Under the pieces are notes generated by a model. That model did not search any database. It had not been told where the DNA came from and saw nothing but the letters and a program-made list of their open reading frames with translations. From Acidimicrobiia bacterium (GTDB lineage Bacteria > Actinomycetota > Acidimicrobiia > IMCC26256 > JAENVU01), in NCBI GenBank assembly GCA_025361725.1, contig JANYJV010000052.1, forward strand, positions 1 to 53,895: a stretch of DNA of 53,895 nucleotides. The letters run 5' to 3'. The position numbers and the translations under genes were made by a program. Of the stretch, positions 42,118 through 50,700 are shown in pieces; the stretch's first letter is position 1; the number at the start of each line of letters is the position of its first letter.

Positions 42118-42170
42118 CCGGTGCGAGTTTTTTCCCGCAACTCGCACCGGTTACGCAAGCCATGGCTTGC
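42115..42170 (+). terminator. Terminator hairpin plus palindrome after plsC; twin of 12594-12630
   Basis: A 15-bp perfect stem (42115-42129 with 42139-42153, 9-base loop) starts inside the TAA stop. It is followed by the 16-bp palindrome GCAAGCCATGGCTTGC (42155-42170). The segment 42136-42170 matches the reverse complement of 12594-12630, so it is a repeated 3'-end element. Confidence 0.7.
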
Positions 42171-42618
42171 AAAACGCGCGTCGGTTCGCCGAGGCGGCGA
42201 TTTAAGTCCGGGTCTGGACCTTCTCGACGTTCACTGTCCCCAGAACCACCGCATCGGTAGCTGCAGGGACATTGAACAGCCGAGCGTCAGGCTCGGTTCC
42301 GAGCATGCACCGACCGGATTCACGAAGCCCTGTTTTGGACTTCCCAATGGCCAACGCATCGCAGTTTCTGTTCCGGTTTGATTGCGCATCGTCCGACACG
42401 CGGGCGATACCGCCTGCTTTCCGTTCTATTGCGACGCAGCGGGTGAGGAGCTCGCCGACACGTGGCACAAGTCGGTCGAGGACGCGATGACGCAAGCGCT
42501 TTTGGAGTTCGGTGTTGAGTCGACCGAATGGGACCGCTCGAGATCATGAGCCGCTTGGTTGGCACCGGCGCGACCATGGTTGGCATCGCGCCGGCCGGCG
42601 TGCGCCGTGAGGGCCGGG
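42171..42618. other. Gene-poor stretch of lower GC, one short open frame, otherwise unexplained
   Basis: No complete gene is recognised between the plsC terminator and glpK. Codon use and GC are below the neighbours in 42240-42480. A plus-strand frame that is closed by TGA 42379-42381 contains GFTKPCFGLPNGQRIAV, and the same frame continues as 42382-42549. It may be the remains of a small transferred gene. Confidence 0.4.
42382..42549 (+). pseudogene. Short open frame, possible remnant of a small gene
   Basis: From TTG 42382 to TGA 42549, 55 codons: RIVRHAGDTACFPFYCDAAG, then EELADTWHKSVEDAMTQALL and EFGVESTEW. The composition is that of a folded acidic protein rather than a random shadow: it reads as a C-terminal end with a helix pair. 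No start with a good ribosome site is visible. Not recognised; whether a real small protein or a broken gene cannot be decided. Confidence 0.35.
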
Positions 42619-44118
42619 TCAGTCCGGGGACCAGGCGCGGGAACGGTCGACGCCGCGGTGCCAGGTGGCGAGACGTGACTCGATGTCGGCGGGGTCGCCG
42701 GCGGGGGTGAAAGCCGCTTCTTCGCGCCACGCGCTCGCCGCGTCCGCGGGCCCGGTCCACACGCCTTCGGCGATACCGGCGAGATAGGCCGCGCCGAGCG
42801 CAGTTGTCTCCTGGACCGCAGGGCGGCGCACGGTGACGCCGAGAACATCGGCTTGGAACTGGCAGAGCACGTCCATCACGCTTGCGCCACCGTCGACCCG
42901 GAGTTCGGAGAGCTCGGTGCCCGACGCGGCGCGCACCGCGGTGACGACATCCGCGGTCTCGTAGGCAATGGCCTCGACGACCGCGCGAGCCAACTGCGCG
43001 CGTCCCGAGCCGCGGGTCAGCCCGAGCACGGTGCCGCGTGCGTACGGATCCCAATACGGTGAACCGAGCCCGGTGAAGGCCGGGACGAACACCACACCAC
43101 CGGCATCGGGGACGCTGGCGGCGAGCGGACCGATCTCTTCGGCGGTGGAGATGATCTGCAGCTCGTCTCGCAACCATTGGATCGCGGCACCGGTGACGAA
43201 GATTGCACCTTCCATCGCGTACGTGGTCTCATCGCCGATCTGCCACGCGATGGTGTTCAGCAGACCCTCGACGGGCGGCGGCGCGTGCGGCCCGAGGTTG
43301 ACGAGGACGAACGAGCCGGTGCCGTAGGTGTTCTTCGCCATCCCCGGCGTGAAGCACGCCTGGCCGAACAACGCAGCTTGTTGGTCGCCGGCCATCCCCG
43401 AGATGGGAACGGTCAGGCCGACGGCCGCGTCCGGCACGGTGGTGCCGAAGCGCCCACTCGTCGGCCGAACTTCGGGAAGGCACGACATCGGAACGTCGAA
43501 GAGCTCGCACAGCTCAGACGACCACCGGCCGGCGTAGATGTCGTAGAGCAGGGTGCGACTCGCGTTCGACGGTTCCGTCGCGTGGACTGCGCCATCGGTG
43601 AGCTTCCACAGCAACCACGAGTCGACGGTACCGAACGCGAGGTCGGGTGTCGGCGTGATGCCACCGGTGGTGAGCAGCCAGTGCAACTTGGTTGCCGAGA
43701 AGTACGAGTCGAGGACGAGGCCGGTCCGGGCTCGGACCAGTGGCTCGTGACCGGCCTCTCGCCATGCATCGCACTGCTGCGCGGTCCGACGGTCCTGCCA
43801 CACGATGGCGCGGTGGAGTGGGCGGCCGGAACGGCGATCCCAAACCACGGTGGTCTCGCGCTGGTTGGTGATCCCGACCGCCACAATCGTGTCGCCCGCC
43901 GCGGCGCACTCTTCGACCACGGCCGTGAGCGTGGCGAGAGTGGCCACCCAGATCTCCTCGGCGTCGTGTTCGACCCAACCCGGCTGGGGGAAGTACTGCG
44001 GGAACTCGCGGTAGTTGCTGCGCACGACCTGACTGTTGCGATTGATTGCGTAGGTGCGGACACCGGTGGTGCCGGCATCGATCCCGAGGACGACGGTGCG
44101 ATCAGCAGACAAGCTCAC
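42619..44118 (-). CDS. glpK: Glycerol kinase
   Basis: 499 residues, the usual length, from GTG 44118 (or TTG 44112). VLGIDAGTTGVRTYAI (ATP site, FGGY fold), VGITNQRETTVVWDRRSGRP, GMAGDQQAALFGQACFTPGMAKNTYGTGSF (in parts), and the C-terminal FGGY signature LRVDGGASVMDVLCQFQADVLG in parts. It phosphorylates glycerol to glycerol 3-phosphate with ATP. It is divergent from the phosphofructokinase gene, 25 bases apart. No facilitator is adjacent. Confidence 0.93.
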   Translation of the reverse strand: MSLSADRTVVLGIDAGTTGVRTYAINRNSQVVRSNYREFPQYFPQPGWVEHDAEEIWVATLATLTAVVEECAAAGDTIVAVGITNQRETTVVWDRRSGRPLHRAIVWQDRRTAQQCDAWREAGHEPLVRARTGLVLDSYFSATKLHWLLTTGGITPTPDLAFGTVDSWLLWKLTDGAVHATEPSNASRTLLYDIYAGRWSSELCELFDVPMSCLPEVRPTSGRFGTTVPDAAVGLTVPISGMAGDQQAALFGQACFTPGMAKNTYGTGSFVLVNLGPHAPPPVEGLLNTIAWQIGDETTYAMEGAIFVTGAAIQWLRDELQIISTAEEIGPLAASVPDAGGVVFVPAFTGLGSPYWDPYARGTVLGLTRGSGRAQLARAVVEAIAYETADVVTAVRAASGTELSELRVDGGASVMDVLCQFQADVLGVTVRRPAVQETTALGAAYLAGIAEGVWTGPADAASAWREEAAFTPAGDPADIESRLATWHRGVDRSRAWSPD

Positions 44119-44143
44119 GGCCGAGGACAGTACCGTGACCCAC

Positions 44144-45172
44144 ATGCGCATAGGGATCCTGACTGGTGGTGGTGACTGCCCGGGACTGAACGCCGTGATC
44201 CGCGCCGTCGTGCGCAAGGGCGTCACGGAGTACGGGCACACGATCGTCGGGTTCCGCCACGGTTGGCGCGGCGTCATCGAGGGCGACGTGATCGATCTCG
44301 ACCTGGACGCGGTGCGGGGGCTGTTACCGCGGGGTGGGACCATCCTCGGGTCGTCGCGTACGAATCCGTTCAACTCCGACGACGGTGTGGCGCGCGTGCT
44401 CGCGACGGTGGAGTCCGAACACCTCGACGCGTTGATTGCGATTGGCGGCGAGGACACGCTCGGAGTGGCGCACCGACTCGGGGCCGAAGGAGTGCGCCTC
44501 ATCGGAGTTCCGAAGACGATCGACAATGATCTGTCGTCGACCGAGGTGACCTTCGGTTTCGACACCGCGGTGCAAACCGCGACCGATGCGATCGACCGGC
44601 TGCATACGACGGCCGAATCTCACGACCGCGTCATGGTGGTGGAGGTGATGGGTCGTCACGCAGGATGGATCGCGCTCCATAGCGGTCTCGCCGGCGGCGC
44701 GGACGTCATCCTCATTCCGGAGCGGCCGTTCGACATCGATCAGGTCTGCGATCGATTGCGCCACCGGTCCAAGCGCGGCGAAAATTTCTCGATCGTGGTG
44801 GTGGCTGAAGGCGCGGTCCCGGCCGAGGGCACGATGACGGTCGCGAACGGCGCCGTCGATGAGTTCGGGCACGTGCAACTTGGCGGCGTGGCCAACTGGG
44901 TGACGGACGAGATCAAGTCCCGGACCGGGTTCGACACGCGCGTCACGATCCTCGGGCACGTGTTGCGCGGCGGTACTCCGACCGCGTTCGATCGCGTCCT
45001 CGCCACCCGGTTCGGTATCGCCGCGATTGACGCCGCGCACGACGGTGCGGGCGACGAGATGGTGGCGCTCCAATGCGGACAGATCGTGCGGGTCCCGCTC
45101 GGCGACGCCGTTGGCACGCTCAAGACCGTCGACCCCGCCCTCTACGAACTCGCCACCACCTTCTTCGGCTGA
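44144..45172 (+). CDS. pfp: 6-phosphofructokinase with PPi-type active site residues
   Basis: 342 residues from ATG 44144. GILTGGGDCPGLNAVIR (phosphate loop), GGEDTLGVAHRLG and PKTIDNDLSSTEVTFGFDTA (catalytic Asp), and MGRHAGWIALHSGLAGGADVILIPE. Codon 104 is Asp (44453-44455) and codon 124 is Lys (44513-44515). Family knowledge: Gly104/Gly124 gives ATP-dependent E. coli PFK, while Asp104/Lys124 marks PPi-dependent enzymes, as in Amycolatopsis methanolica. It therefore probably uses pyrophosphate and works reversibly in glycolysis and gluconeogenesis. Divergent from glpK. Confidence 0.9.
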   Translation: MRIGILTGGGDCPGLNAVIRAVVRKGVTEYGHTIVGFRHGWRGVIEGDVIDLDLDAVRGLLPRGGTILGSSRTNPFNSDDGVARVLATVESEHLDALIAIGGEDTLGVAHRLGAEGVRLIGVPKTIDNDLSSTEVTFGFDTAVQTATDAIDRLHTTAESHDRVMVVEVMGRHAGWIALHSGLAGGADVILIPERPFDIDQVCDRLRHRSKRGENFSIVVVAEGAVPAEGTMTVANGAVDEFGHVQLGGVANWVTDEIKSRTGFDTRVTILGHVLRGGTPTAFDRVLATRFGIAAIDAAHDGAGDEMVALQCGQIVRVPLGDAVGTLKTVDPALYELATTFFG

Positions 45173-45226
45173 CTCACGCGCATCGTGGCGAACAGCGTTT
45201 CGCGAGCACCCAACTACGGTGCCGGA

Positions 45227-46190
45227 GTGACTCACGACGAACCGATGCCGAACCGGAGCGCAGCGGAGGCGAGCGGGTCGGGAGCGTCCCGTCCAAGCAC
45301 GCGCTCTTCAACCACGGAGCGGACGGCCAGACAAGTCAGGCCGCACTCAACGATCTCATCGAACTGCTCGATTTGGAGTCGCTCGAGGTGAATCTCTTCC
45401 GGGGGTGCAGCCCGGAGGAGTGGCGCCAGCGAGTGTTCGGCGGACAGGTAGCCGGACAGGCGCTGGTCGCGGCCGGTCGCACGGTAGATCCGGCGCGGGT
45501 GATCCATTCGTGTCACGCGTACTTCCTGCGACCCGGTGACCCGTCGGTGCCGATCATCTACGAAGTCGACCGGATCCGCGACGGTCGGAGTTTCACCACA
45601 AGGCGGGTGGTTGCGATCCAACATGGTCGGGCGATCTTCAACCTGCAAGCGTCGTACCAAATCGACGAGACCGGGCCCGAGCACCAGGACGCGATGCCTG
45701 ACGTTGCCGACCCCGAGTCGTGCCCACCATGCAGGAGCAGTTCGCTCCGTATCGCGACAAGTTCGGGCCGGACTTCGCGGAATGGTCCCAGCGCGAGCGA
45801 CCGATCGACTCGCGTCCGACCGAGGTTCCATCGTGGCTCGACCACCGGTCGCGCCCGCCCGCGCAGGACGTATGGATCCGAGCCAACGGCGTGCTGCCCG
45901 ACGATCCGCTGCTGCACGTGTGCATCGTCGCCTACGCGTCGGACCTCACGATCCTCGACACGGCGATGCTCCCGCACGGCGTGAACTTCGTCGACGGTGA
46001 GTTCCAGGTCGCCAGCCTGGACCACGCGATGTGGTTCCACCGTCCGTTCCGGGCCGACGAGTGGTTGCTGTACCACCAGCGCAGCCAGTCGGCGTCGCAC
46101 GCGCGCGGGATCGCCGAAGGATCCATCTTCACCGGTGACGGCCGCCTCGCCGTCACTGTCATGCAAGAAGGCTTGATGCGGCCTACTTGA
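45227..46190 (+). pseudogene. tesB: Acyl-CoA thioesterase II (TesB), frame-disrupted
   Basis: The N-terminal part (LLDLESLEVNLFRGCSPEEW, GGQVAGQALVAAGRTVD, HSCHAYFLRPGD) is in the frame of 45229, the C-terminal part (TMQEQFAPYRDKFGPDFAEW, DHAMWFHRPFRADEWLLYHQ) in that of 45720. They join if one base is added near 45718-45722 (GAGTCG-GTGCCC instead of GAGTCGTGCCC). The natural GTG start (45227, THDEP) is in a third frame and the dispersed repeat copy at 45246-45326 separates it from the coding part, so no good start remains in the N-terminal frame before TTG 45373. The enzyme would hydrolyse acyl-CoA to acid and CoA. Either decayed or mis-sequenced. Confidence 0.75.
45246..45326 (+). repeat. 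Dispersed repeat copy in the 5' end of tesB
   Basis: Aligns with the reverse complement of the unit at 46191-46290: GAGCGCAGCGGAGGCGAGC, then TCGGGAGCGTCCCG, then AAGCACGCGCTCTTCAACC and ACGGAGCG. Opposite orientation to the copies after the gene, so tesB is bracketed by inverted copies. Confidence 0.7.
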
Positions 46191-46665
46191 TGGCTCGTAC
46201 GCTCCGTGGTTGAACAGCGCGTGTTTGGTCGGGAGGCTCCCGAGCTGCTCACCTCCGCTTCGCTGCGGCTCGGGGATTGGTTGGGATGCTTCCGAGCTGC
46301 TCACCTACTTGATGGCTCGTACGCTCCGTGGTTGAACAGCGCGTGTTTGGTCGGGAGGCTCCCGAGCTGCTCGCCTCCGCTCGTTCCTCGCTACGGCTCG
46401 GGGATTGGTCGGGATCCGTCCCTTCGCGCAGCAGCTCCGTTATTGCTGCTCGTACGCTCCGTGGTTGAACAGCGCGTGCTTGGTCGGGAGGCTCCCGAGC
46501 TGCTCACCTCCGCTTGATGGCTCGTCCGGCTTTCGCGTGAGGTTCGTTGTTCTTCTGAGGTTGGTGTTGGTCGGGACGCCTACCTCGCGGTGCGCCTCCG
46601 TTATTGCTGCTCGTTCGCTCCGTGGTGAAAAGCGCGTGCTTGGTCGGGTAGCACCTCGCTGGGCA
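46182..46665. repeat. Cluster of four related repeat units between tesB and the O-antigen-ligase-like gene
   Basis: No gene lies between 46191 and 46707. Copies begin at about 46182, 46304, 46447 and 46607; the first two are identical over 69 bases (46182-46250 and 46304-46372), with a 122-base offset. Core pattern: GCTCCGTGGTTGAACAGCGCG, TTGGTCGGGAGGCTCCCGAG (split here), CTGCTCACCTCCGCT. The stop codon TGA of tesB (46188-46190) is part of the first copy. Short unrelated sequence (46500-46600) separates the last copies. Copy spacing and low unit conservation argue against CRISPR. Confidence 0.75.
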
Positions 46666-46707
46666 TCATCACCGGGCGACGAAGAGGGCGGGGGTACGTT
46701 CTCGGGG

Positions 46708-48459
46708 ATGCGGGTGCACGGAGAAGATTCTGTGCCCGTGGGTGAGTGGCCGAGCGTTGCGAGCCCTGCTCGGTGGGGCCAGAGCGCCGTCGTTGCGATT
46801 GCGGGTCTGCTGCTCGTCGTGGTGTCACCGCAGTCGTACGCGACGCATTGGGCACCCAAGGCTGCGCTTGCGTTGGTGCTGGTCGGGCCGGGGATGGTGG
46901 CCCTGGTGGGTGGAGCCACCGCTCGGGACCGCGCGTCGATCGCTGCGATCGTGTTCCTCGCGATCGCCGCGCTGGCCGCGATCATCTCCCCGGCGCCACT
47001 CATGTCGTTGGTGGGTCTGTATAACCATGGGACCGGGCTGGTTTTCGTCTCCGCCGTCGTCGGGATGTGGGCCCTCGGTCGTCGTCTGTCGAAGACTGCC
47101 GTCGCGCACCTCGAGGTAGTGCTCATCGGTGCGGCCACGCTGAACGCGATGATGATGTGGATCCAGAACTCGCGCGCGTTCCACGGCGCCGTGTTCACAC
47201 TGATCGACGGGCGACCCCCGGGTCTGCTCGGCAATCCGGTGCATTCCGCTGCGCTTCTCTTGGGGGCATTCGCGCTCGTGCTCGAACGATGGCGCGTAGC
47301 GCGTCGAGTTGCGTCCGTCACCGGCGATCGTCGCGCCTGGGCCGTCGGCGCGATTGGTCTGGGCGCACTCTTCGCGAGTGCGCTCGAACTCTCGGGTGGG
47401 CGTCTCGGCCTCGGAGTCCTGGTGATCGTTGCGATCGGCGGCGCCGTTCGCATCGGGTGGCGCCAGGCCGCGGTCCTGCTCGTTGCGGTCGGGCTCGGAC
47501 TCGGCGTGGCCGGTCTGGCGGTGGACGACGGAACGGGTGCGGCCGCGCGCGTCGCAACGAGTGGCGACTCGCCGCTGGCTGGACGCATCGACCGGTGGCG
47601 CACGGCCGAACCGGCAGTCCGAGCCCGACCGCTGCTCGGCATCGGGCCCGGTCTGTATCGCCGCGGAACGTCGCGGTTCGCGACTCCGGCCTCGGCGCGC
47701 GCGTTCGGGGCTGACGCCCTCAACATCGACGCGCACAACGTGGTCGTGGAGTACGCGGTCACCACGGGCATCCTTGGCGTCATCGCCCTCCTTGGATGGT
47801 TGTTCGTCGCGGCTCGCGGGGCTCGGGGTGGTCTGGCGTGGTTCGCGGCGGCCGGCGCGGTCAGCCTGCTGTTCCAACCGCAGTTCATCGGGCTCACCCC
47901 GGTACTCGCGCTCGCGCTTGGCGCGGCGAAGCGCGAGGTGACGGTGCCAACACCCTGGTCGAAACCAGTGGTGGCTGGAGTGATCGCCCTCGCGGTGGTG
48001 GGCGCCGGGTTCGGCGTGGCGCTGATGCGCGCCGACGGCGTGGAACGCACGGCCGACGCCAGCGACCAGCCGATCGATGGACGCACCGCCGTGCGGGCGC
48101 TGCCGATCTGGCCGTTACCGGATCTGACGCTCGCCAGTGCGTACGCGCACGTCGCCACCACCGAGCACCAGCGAGGGGCGTGGCGGCAGGCAATCGGGGC
48201 GAACCGTGCCGCGCAGCGACGCGATCCGTCGGACCCGGACATCCTGAACCGCCTTGGCGACCTCGAGTTCGCGCACGGTTCAGCCGAGCGGGCACGGGCC
48301 GCGTACGAAGCGGCTCGGTTCTGGAATCCGCAGTCGGTGGTGGCACGCCTCGGGTTGGCCCGCGTCGAAGCTCGGGCGGGGAATCAGCCGGCCAGTGACC
48401 GATGGTGCCGCGCGGTCAAGGTGTTGGCGCCCCGCCTGCATTGCCCGCTCCGCGCCTGA
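46708..48459 (+). CDS. O-antigen-ligase-like (Wzy_C) membrane protein with C-terminal TPRs
   Basis: 583 residues from ATG 46708 with GGGG upstream. About 10-12 hydrophobic helices are seen (GQSAVVAIAGLLLVVVSP; AALALVLVGPGMVALVGG; and so on). A periplasmic loop near residues 290-345 (RIDRWRTAEPAVRARPLLGIGPGLYRRGT in parts, then HNVVVEYAVTTGILGVIALL) is the Wzy_C/O-antigen ligase pattern with the RxxxW and H motif. The last 110 residues form TPR-like helices (GAWRQAIGANRAAQRRDPSD, DILNRLGDLEFAHGSAERAR). Probably ligates or polymerises a cell-surface polysaccharide; the substrate is unknown. Confidence 0.83.
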   Translation: MRVHGEDSVPVGEWPSVASPARWGQSAVVAIAGLLLVVVSPQSYATHWAPKAALALVLVGPGMVALVGGATARDRASIAAIVFLAIAALAAIISPAPLMSLVGLYNHGTGLVFVSAVVGMWALGRRLSKTAVAHLEVVLIGAATLNAMMMWIQNSRAFHGAVFTLIDGRPPGLLGNPVHSAALLLGAFALVLERWRVARRVASVTGDRRAWAVGAIGLGALFASALELSGGRLGLGVLVIVAIGGAVRIGWRQAAVLLVAVGLGLGVAGLAVDDGTGAAARVATSGDSPLAGRIDRWRTAEPAVRARPLLGIGPGLYRRGTSRFATPASARAFGADALNIDAHNVVVEYAVTTGILGVIALLGWLFVAARGARGGLAWFAAAGAVSLLFQPQFIGLTPVLALALGAAKREVTVPTPWSKPVVAGVIALAVVGAGFGVALMRADGVERTADASDQPIDGRTAVRALPIWPLPDLTLASAYAHVATTEHQRGAWRQAIGANRAAQRRDPSDPDILNRLGDLEFAHGSAERARAAYEAARFWNPQSVVARLGLARVEARAGNQPASDRWCRAVKVLAPRLHCPLRA

Positions 48460-48472
48460 GAAAGAAGGTCGG

Positions 48473-48727
48473 TCAGTCCGGTCGACGCCACTCGGCCATG
48501 GCCCGCAGCACCAGTACGGCGACGACTCCGGTTCCCACCGCGCCGATGATCGCCCCGACGATCGTGCCGATGGCGAGGTCGGTGCTGCAATCCCGGCGGC
48601 AGCCGATGTCGGACCAGCCGTAACCGATCACGGCGCCGAACAGCCCCGCGATCACGACGCCGGCGTAGGCGAGGAGGAAGGCGGAACGGCTCGGTCCCGG
48701 CCCGGTATCGAAACGGTCAGCCACCAC
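48473..48727 (-). CDS. Small two-helix membrane protein
   Basis: 84 residues from GTG 48727 (GTG 48724 also possible). Two hydrophobic helices (AFLLAYAGVVIAGLFGAVIG and AIGTIVGAIIGAVGTGVVAVLV in parts) with a short Cys-containing loop (DIGCRRDCSTDL). Not recognised. The overlapping longer frame is a shadow of the NUDIX gene. Located between the ligase-like and NUDIX genes, divergent from the latter. Confidence 0.6.
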   Translation of the reverse strand: MVADRFDTGPGPSRSAFLLAYAGVVIAGLFGAVIGYGWSDIGCRRDCSTDLAIGTIVGAIIGAVGTGVVAVLVLRAMAEWRRPD

Positions 48728-48761
48728 GCGGATGGTACTGGGGGCGTGCCACACTGGCCTC

Positions 48762-49271
48762 ATGGTGCCGACGCAGATGACGGTCGCGGGCGCGGTCATG
48801 GAACAGGACGGACACCTGTTGCTCGTGCAGAACCGGCGTCGCAACGGAGCGCATGACTGGAGTACGCCCGGCGGGGTCGTGGACTCGACGGACTCGTCGG
48901 TGCTCGCCGGCCTCACGCGCGAGGTCGAAGAAGAGACCGGCCTGATCGTGCGAGCGTGGGACGGTCCCCTGTACGAGGTGACCGCGATCGCACTCGACAT
49001 GGGATGGCAGATGCGGTGTGAGGTCCACCGGGCGGTGGAGTTCGACGGCGATCTCCGCATCGAGGACCCGGACGGCATCGTCGTCGACGCGGGCTTCTTC
49101 GCTCCGACTCATGTCGACGAGCGCCTCGCCAATTGTTTTCGATGGGTGCGCGACCCGCTGGCCGCGTGGTTGGGGGAGCGGTGGACGCCGAGCGCCCCGC
49201 GTCGGTTCACCTACGAAGTCCGAGGCACGAGCCTCGCCAACTTCGAGGTGGTGTCGGTGTCGACCGGTTGA
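48762..49271 (+). CDS. NUDIX hydrolase
   Basis: 169 residues from ATG 48762. The Nudix box reads GGVVDSTDSSVLAGLTREVEEETGL: the REVEEETGL end is intact, but the first Glu of GX5E is replaced, so metal coordination may differ. MTVAGAVMEQDGHLLLVQNRR is the usual first strand. It hydrolyses nucleoside diphosphate-X compounds; substrate unknown. The next gene starts on its stop codon (TTGA overlap). Confidence 0.88.
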   Translation: MVPTQMTVAGAVMEQDGHLLLVQNRRRNGAHDWSTPGGVVDSTDSSVLAGLTREVEEETGLIVRAWDGPLYEVTAIALDMGWQMRCEVHRAVEFDGDLRIEDPDGIVVDAGFFAPTHVDERLANCFRWVRDPLAAWLGERWTPSAPRRFTYEVRGTSLANFEVVSVSTG

Positions 49272-50548
49272 CGCCGCCGGCGATCCTGCACCTCGATCTC
49301 GACGCGTTCTACGCCTCGATCGAACAACGCGAGCGTCCGGAGCTGCGCGGACGACCCGTGGTGGTGGGCGGTGCCGGTGCTCGAGGCGTCGTCGCCGCCG
49401 CGAGCTATGAAGCGCGCGCCTTTGGGATCCACTCGGCCATGCCGTCGGTGCGGGCTCGGCGCGCGTGCCCAGATGCCATCTTCGTCGAACCGCGCATCGG
49501 CTTCTACAGCGAGGTCAGTGCGGCGGTGATGGCGATCCTGCGGTCGGCGACGCCGCTCGTCGAGCCGCTGTCGCTCGATGAAGCGTTTCTCGACGTGCGG
49601 GGTGCCGGACGCCTGCTCGGTACCGGCCCCGAGATCGGAGCGATGTTGCGGGCGCGTATCGCTTCCGAACTCGGACTCAATGCGTCGGTCGGCGTGGCCA
49701 GCACGAAGATGCTCGCCAAGATCGCGAGTGATGACGCGAAGCCGAACGGCATGCTCGTGATCGAGCCGGGCACCGAGCTCGAGTACCTCCATCAGCTGCC
49801 CGTGGGACGGCTGTGGGGCGTCGGTCCGGCGACCCGCAAGAAGCTCGCCCGCTTCGCCGTCCGCACCGTCGGCGACCTGGCCGAGATCCCGGAAGCAACG
49901 CTGATCCAAACCCTGGGTGAGGCTTCTGGTCGCCACCTCCGCTCGCTCGCGTTGAATCGCGATCCGCGCCCCGTCGAGAGCGCGCGCCCGACCAAGTCCA
50001 TCGGTCACGAAGAGACGTTCGCGGTCGATCGCACCGACCGTCAGCAACTCGAACGGGATCTCGTGCGCATGGTCGACCGAGTCGCGGCGCGGCTTCGAGC
50101 GAGCGCCACGATGACCCGAACGGTCCAGATCAAGGTCCGGTACCGAGACTTCGACACGGTGACTCGCGCCGAGACGATCGCCGCGCCCACCGATCTCGCG
50201 GCGGTCATCGGCCCGACCGCGCGCCGGCTCCTCGAGGCACTGGACCTCCGGGACGGCGTGCGGCTCCTCGGTGTCTCCGCCGTGGTAGCCGTGGACACCG
50301 AGGCACCGGCGGAACAGTTGACGCTCGGGTCCGCCGTCAGCGTCTGGGATGCGGTTGCTCCTGAACAGGCTGCGTTGGAACGCACTCTCGACGCGGTGCG
50401 CGCTCGGTTCGGCGCGGATGCCGTCGGCCGAGCCGCTCACGCTCGCGATGGCCGCCTGCAGACCGACCGGCGTGGCAGCCTCTGGGGTCCCGACGAACAG
50501 TCAGAGCCGGCCGGCCCAGGAGCGTCATCGGATCCAACCGAAGACTGA
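49268..50548 (+). CDS. dinB: DNA polymerase IV (Y-family translesion polymerase)
   Basis: 426 residues from TTG 49268, overlapping the NUDIX stop. Catalytic motifs HLDLDAFYASIEQRERPEL (first Asp) and LSLDEAFLDVRGAGRLLG (Asp-Glu); GVASTKMLAKIASDDAKPNG; helix-hairpin-helix GRLWGVGPATRKKLARF; little finger domain with IGHEETF and TVQIKVRYRDFDTVTRAE. It copies damaged DNA. Translation coupling to a NUDIX enzyme suggests both act in nucleotide-pool or damage handling. Confidence 0.92.
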   Translation: MTPPAILHLDLDAFYASIEQRERPELRGRPVVVGGAGARGVVAAASYEARAFGIHSAMPSVRARRACPDAIFVEPRIGFYSEVSAAVMAILRSATPLVEPLSLDEAFLDVRGAGRLLGTGPEIGAMLRARIASELGLNASVGVASTKMLAKIASDDAKPNGMLVIEPGTELEYLHQLPVGRLWGVGPATRKKLARFAVRTVGDLAEIPEATLIQTLGEASGRHLRSLALNRDPRPVESARPTKSIGHEETFAVDRTDRQQLERDLVRMVDRVAARLRASATMTRTVQIKVRYRDFDTVTRAETIAAPTDLAAVIGPTARRLLEALDLRDGVRLLGVSAVVAVDTEAPAEQLTLGSAVSVWDAVAPEQAALERTLDAVRARFGADAVGRAAHARDGRLQTDRRGSLWGPDEQSEPAGPGASSDPTED

Positions 50549-50551
50549 GAG

Positions 50552-50595
50552 GACGAGCGGATAGGCAACCCGCGCGCACATAGAATCCGCTCGTC
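50552..50595. terminator. Perfect inverted repeat downstream of dinB
   Basis: GACGAGCGGAT (50552-50562) and ATCCGCTCGTC (50585-50595) form an 11-bp stem with a 22-base loop, three bases after the dinB stop. It probably terminates the NUDIX-dinB transcript, though the long loop also fits an operator. Confidence 0.5.
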
Positions 50596-50700
50596 CGTGG
50601 CCCGAGCGGCCCGTGAACGAAGTGAACATGAGCGGGAAGCCCGTTCGGCAGTTCGGCGGCGCTTGGACCTACTCGCGCTGCTCCTGAGGAGAATCCCGTC

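Noticed and set aside
42379-42381. Second possible in-frame selenocysteine TGA
   Set aside because: No redox motif around it (AVSVPV-TGA-LRIV), no clear hairpin and no established gene frame; read as a stop.
46182-46665. CRISPR array
   Set aside because: Units are long (about 70-120 bases), unequal, and spaced irregularly with no uniform spacers or cas genes nearby.
50628-50687. 19-codon leader peptide before the Gfo/Idh/MocA gene
   Set aside because: No regulatory codon run and weak ribosome site; not distinguishable from chance.
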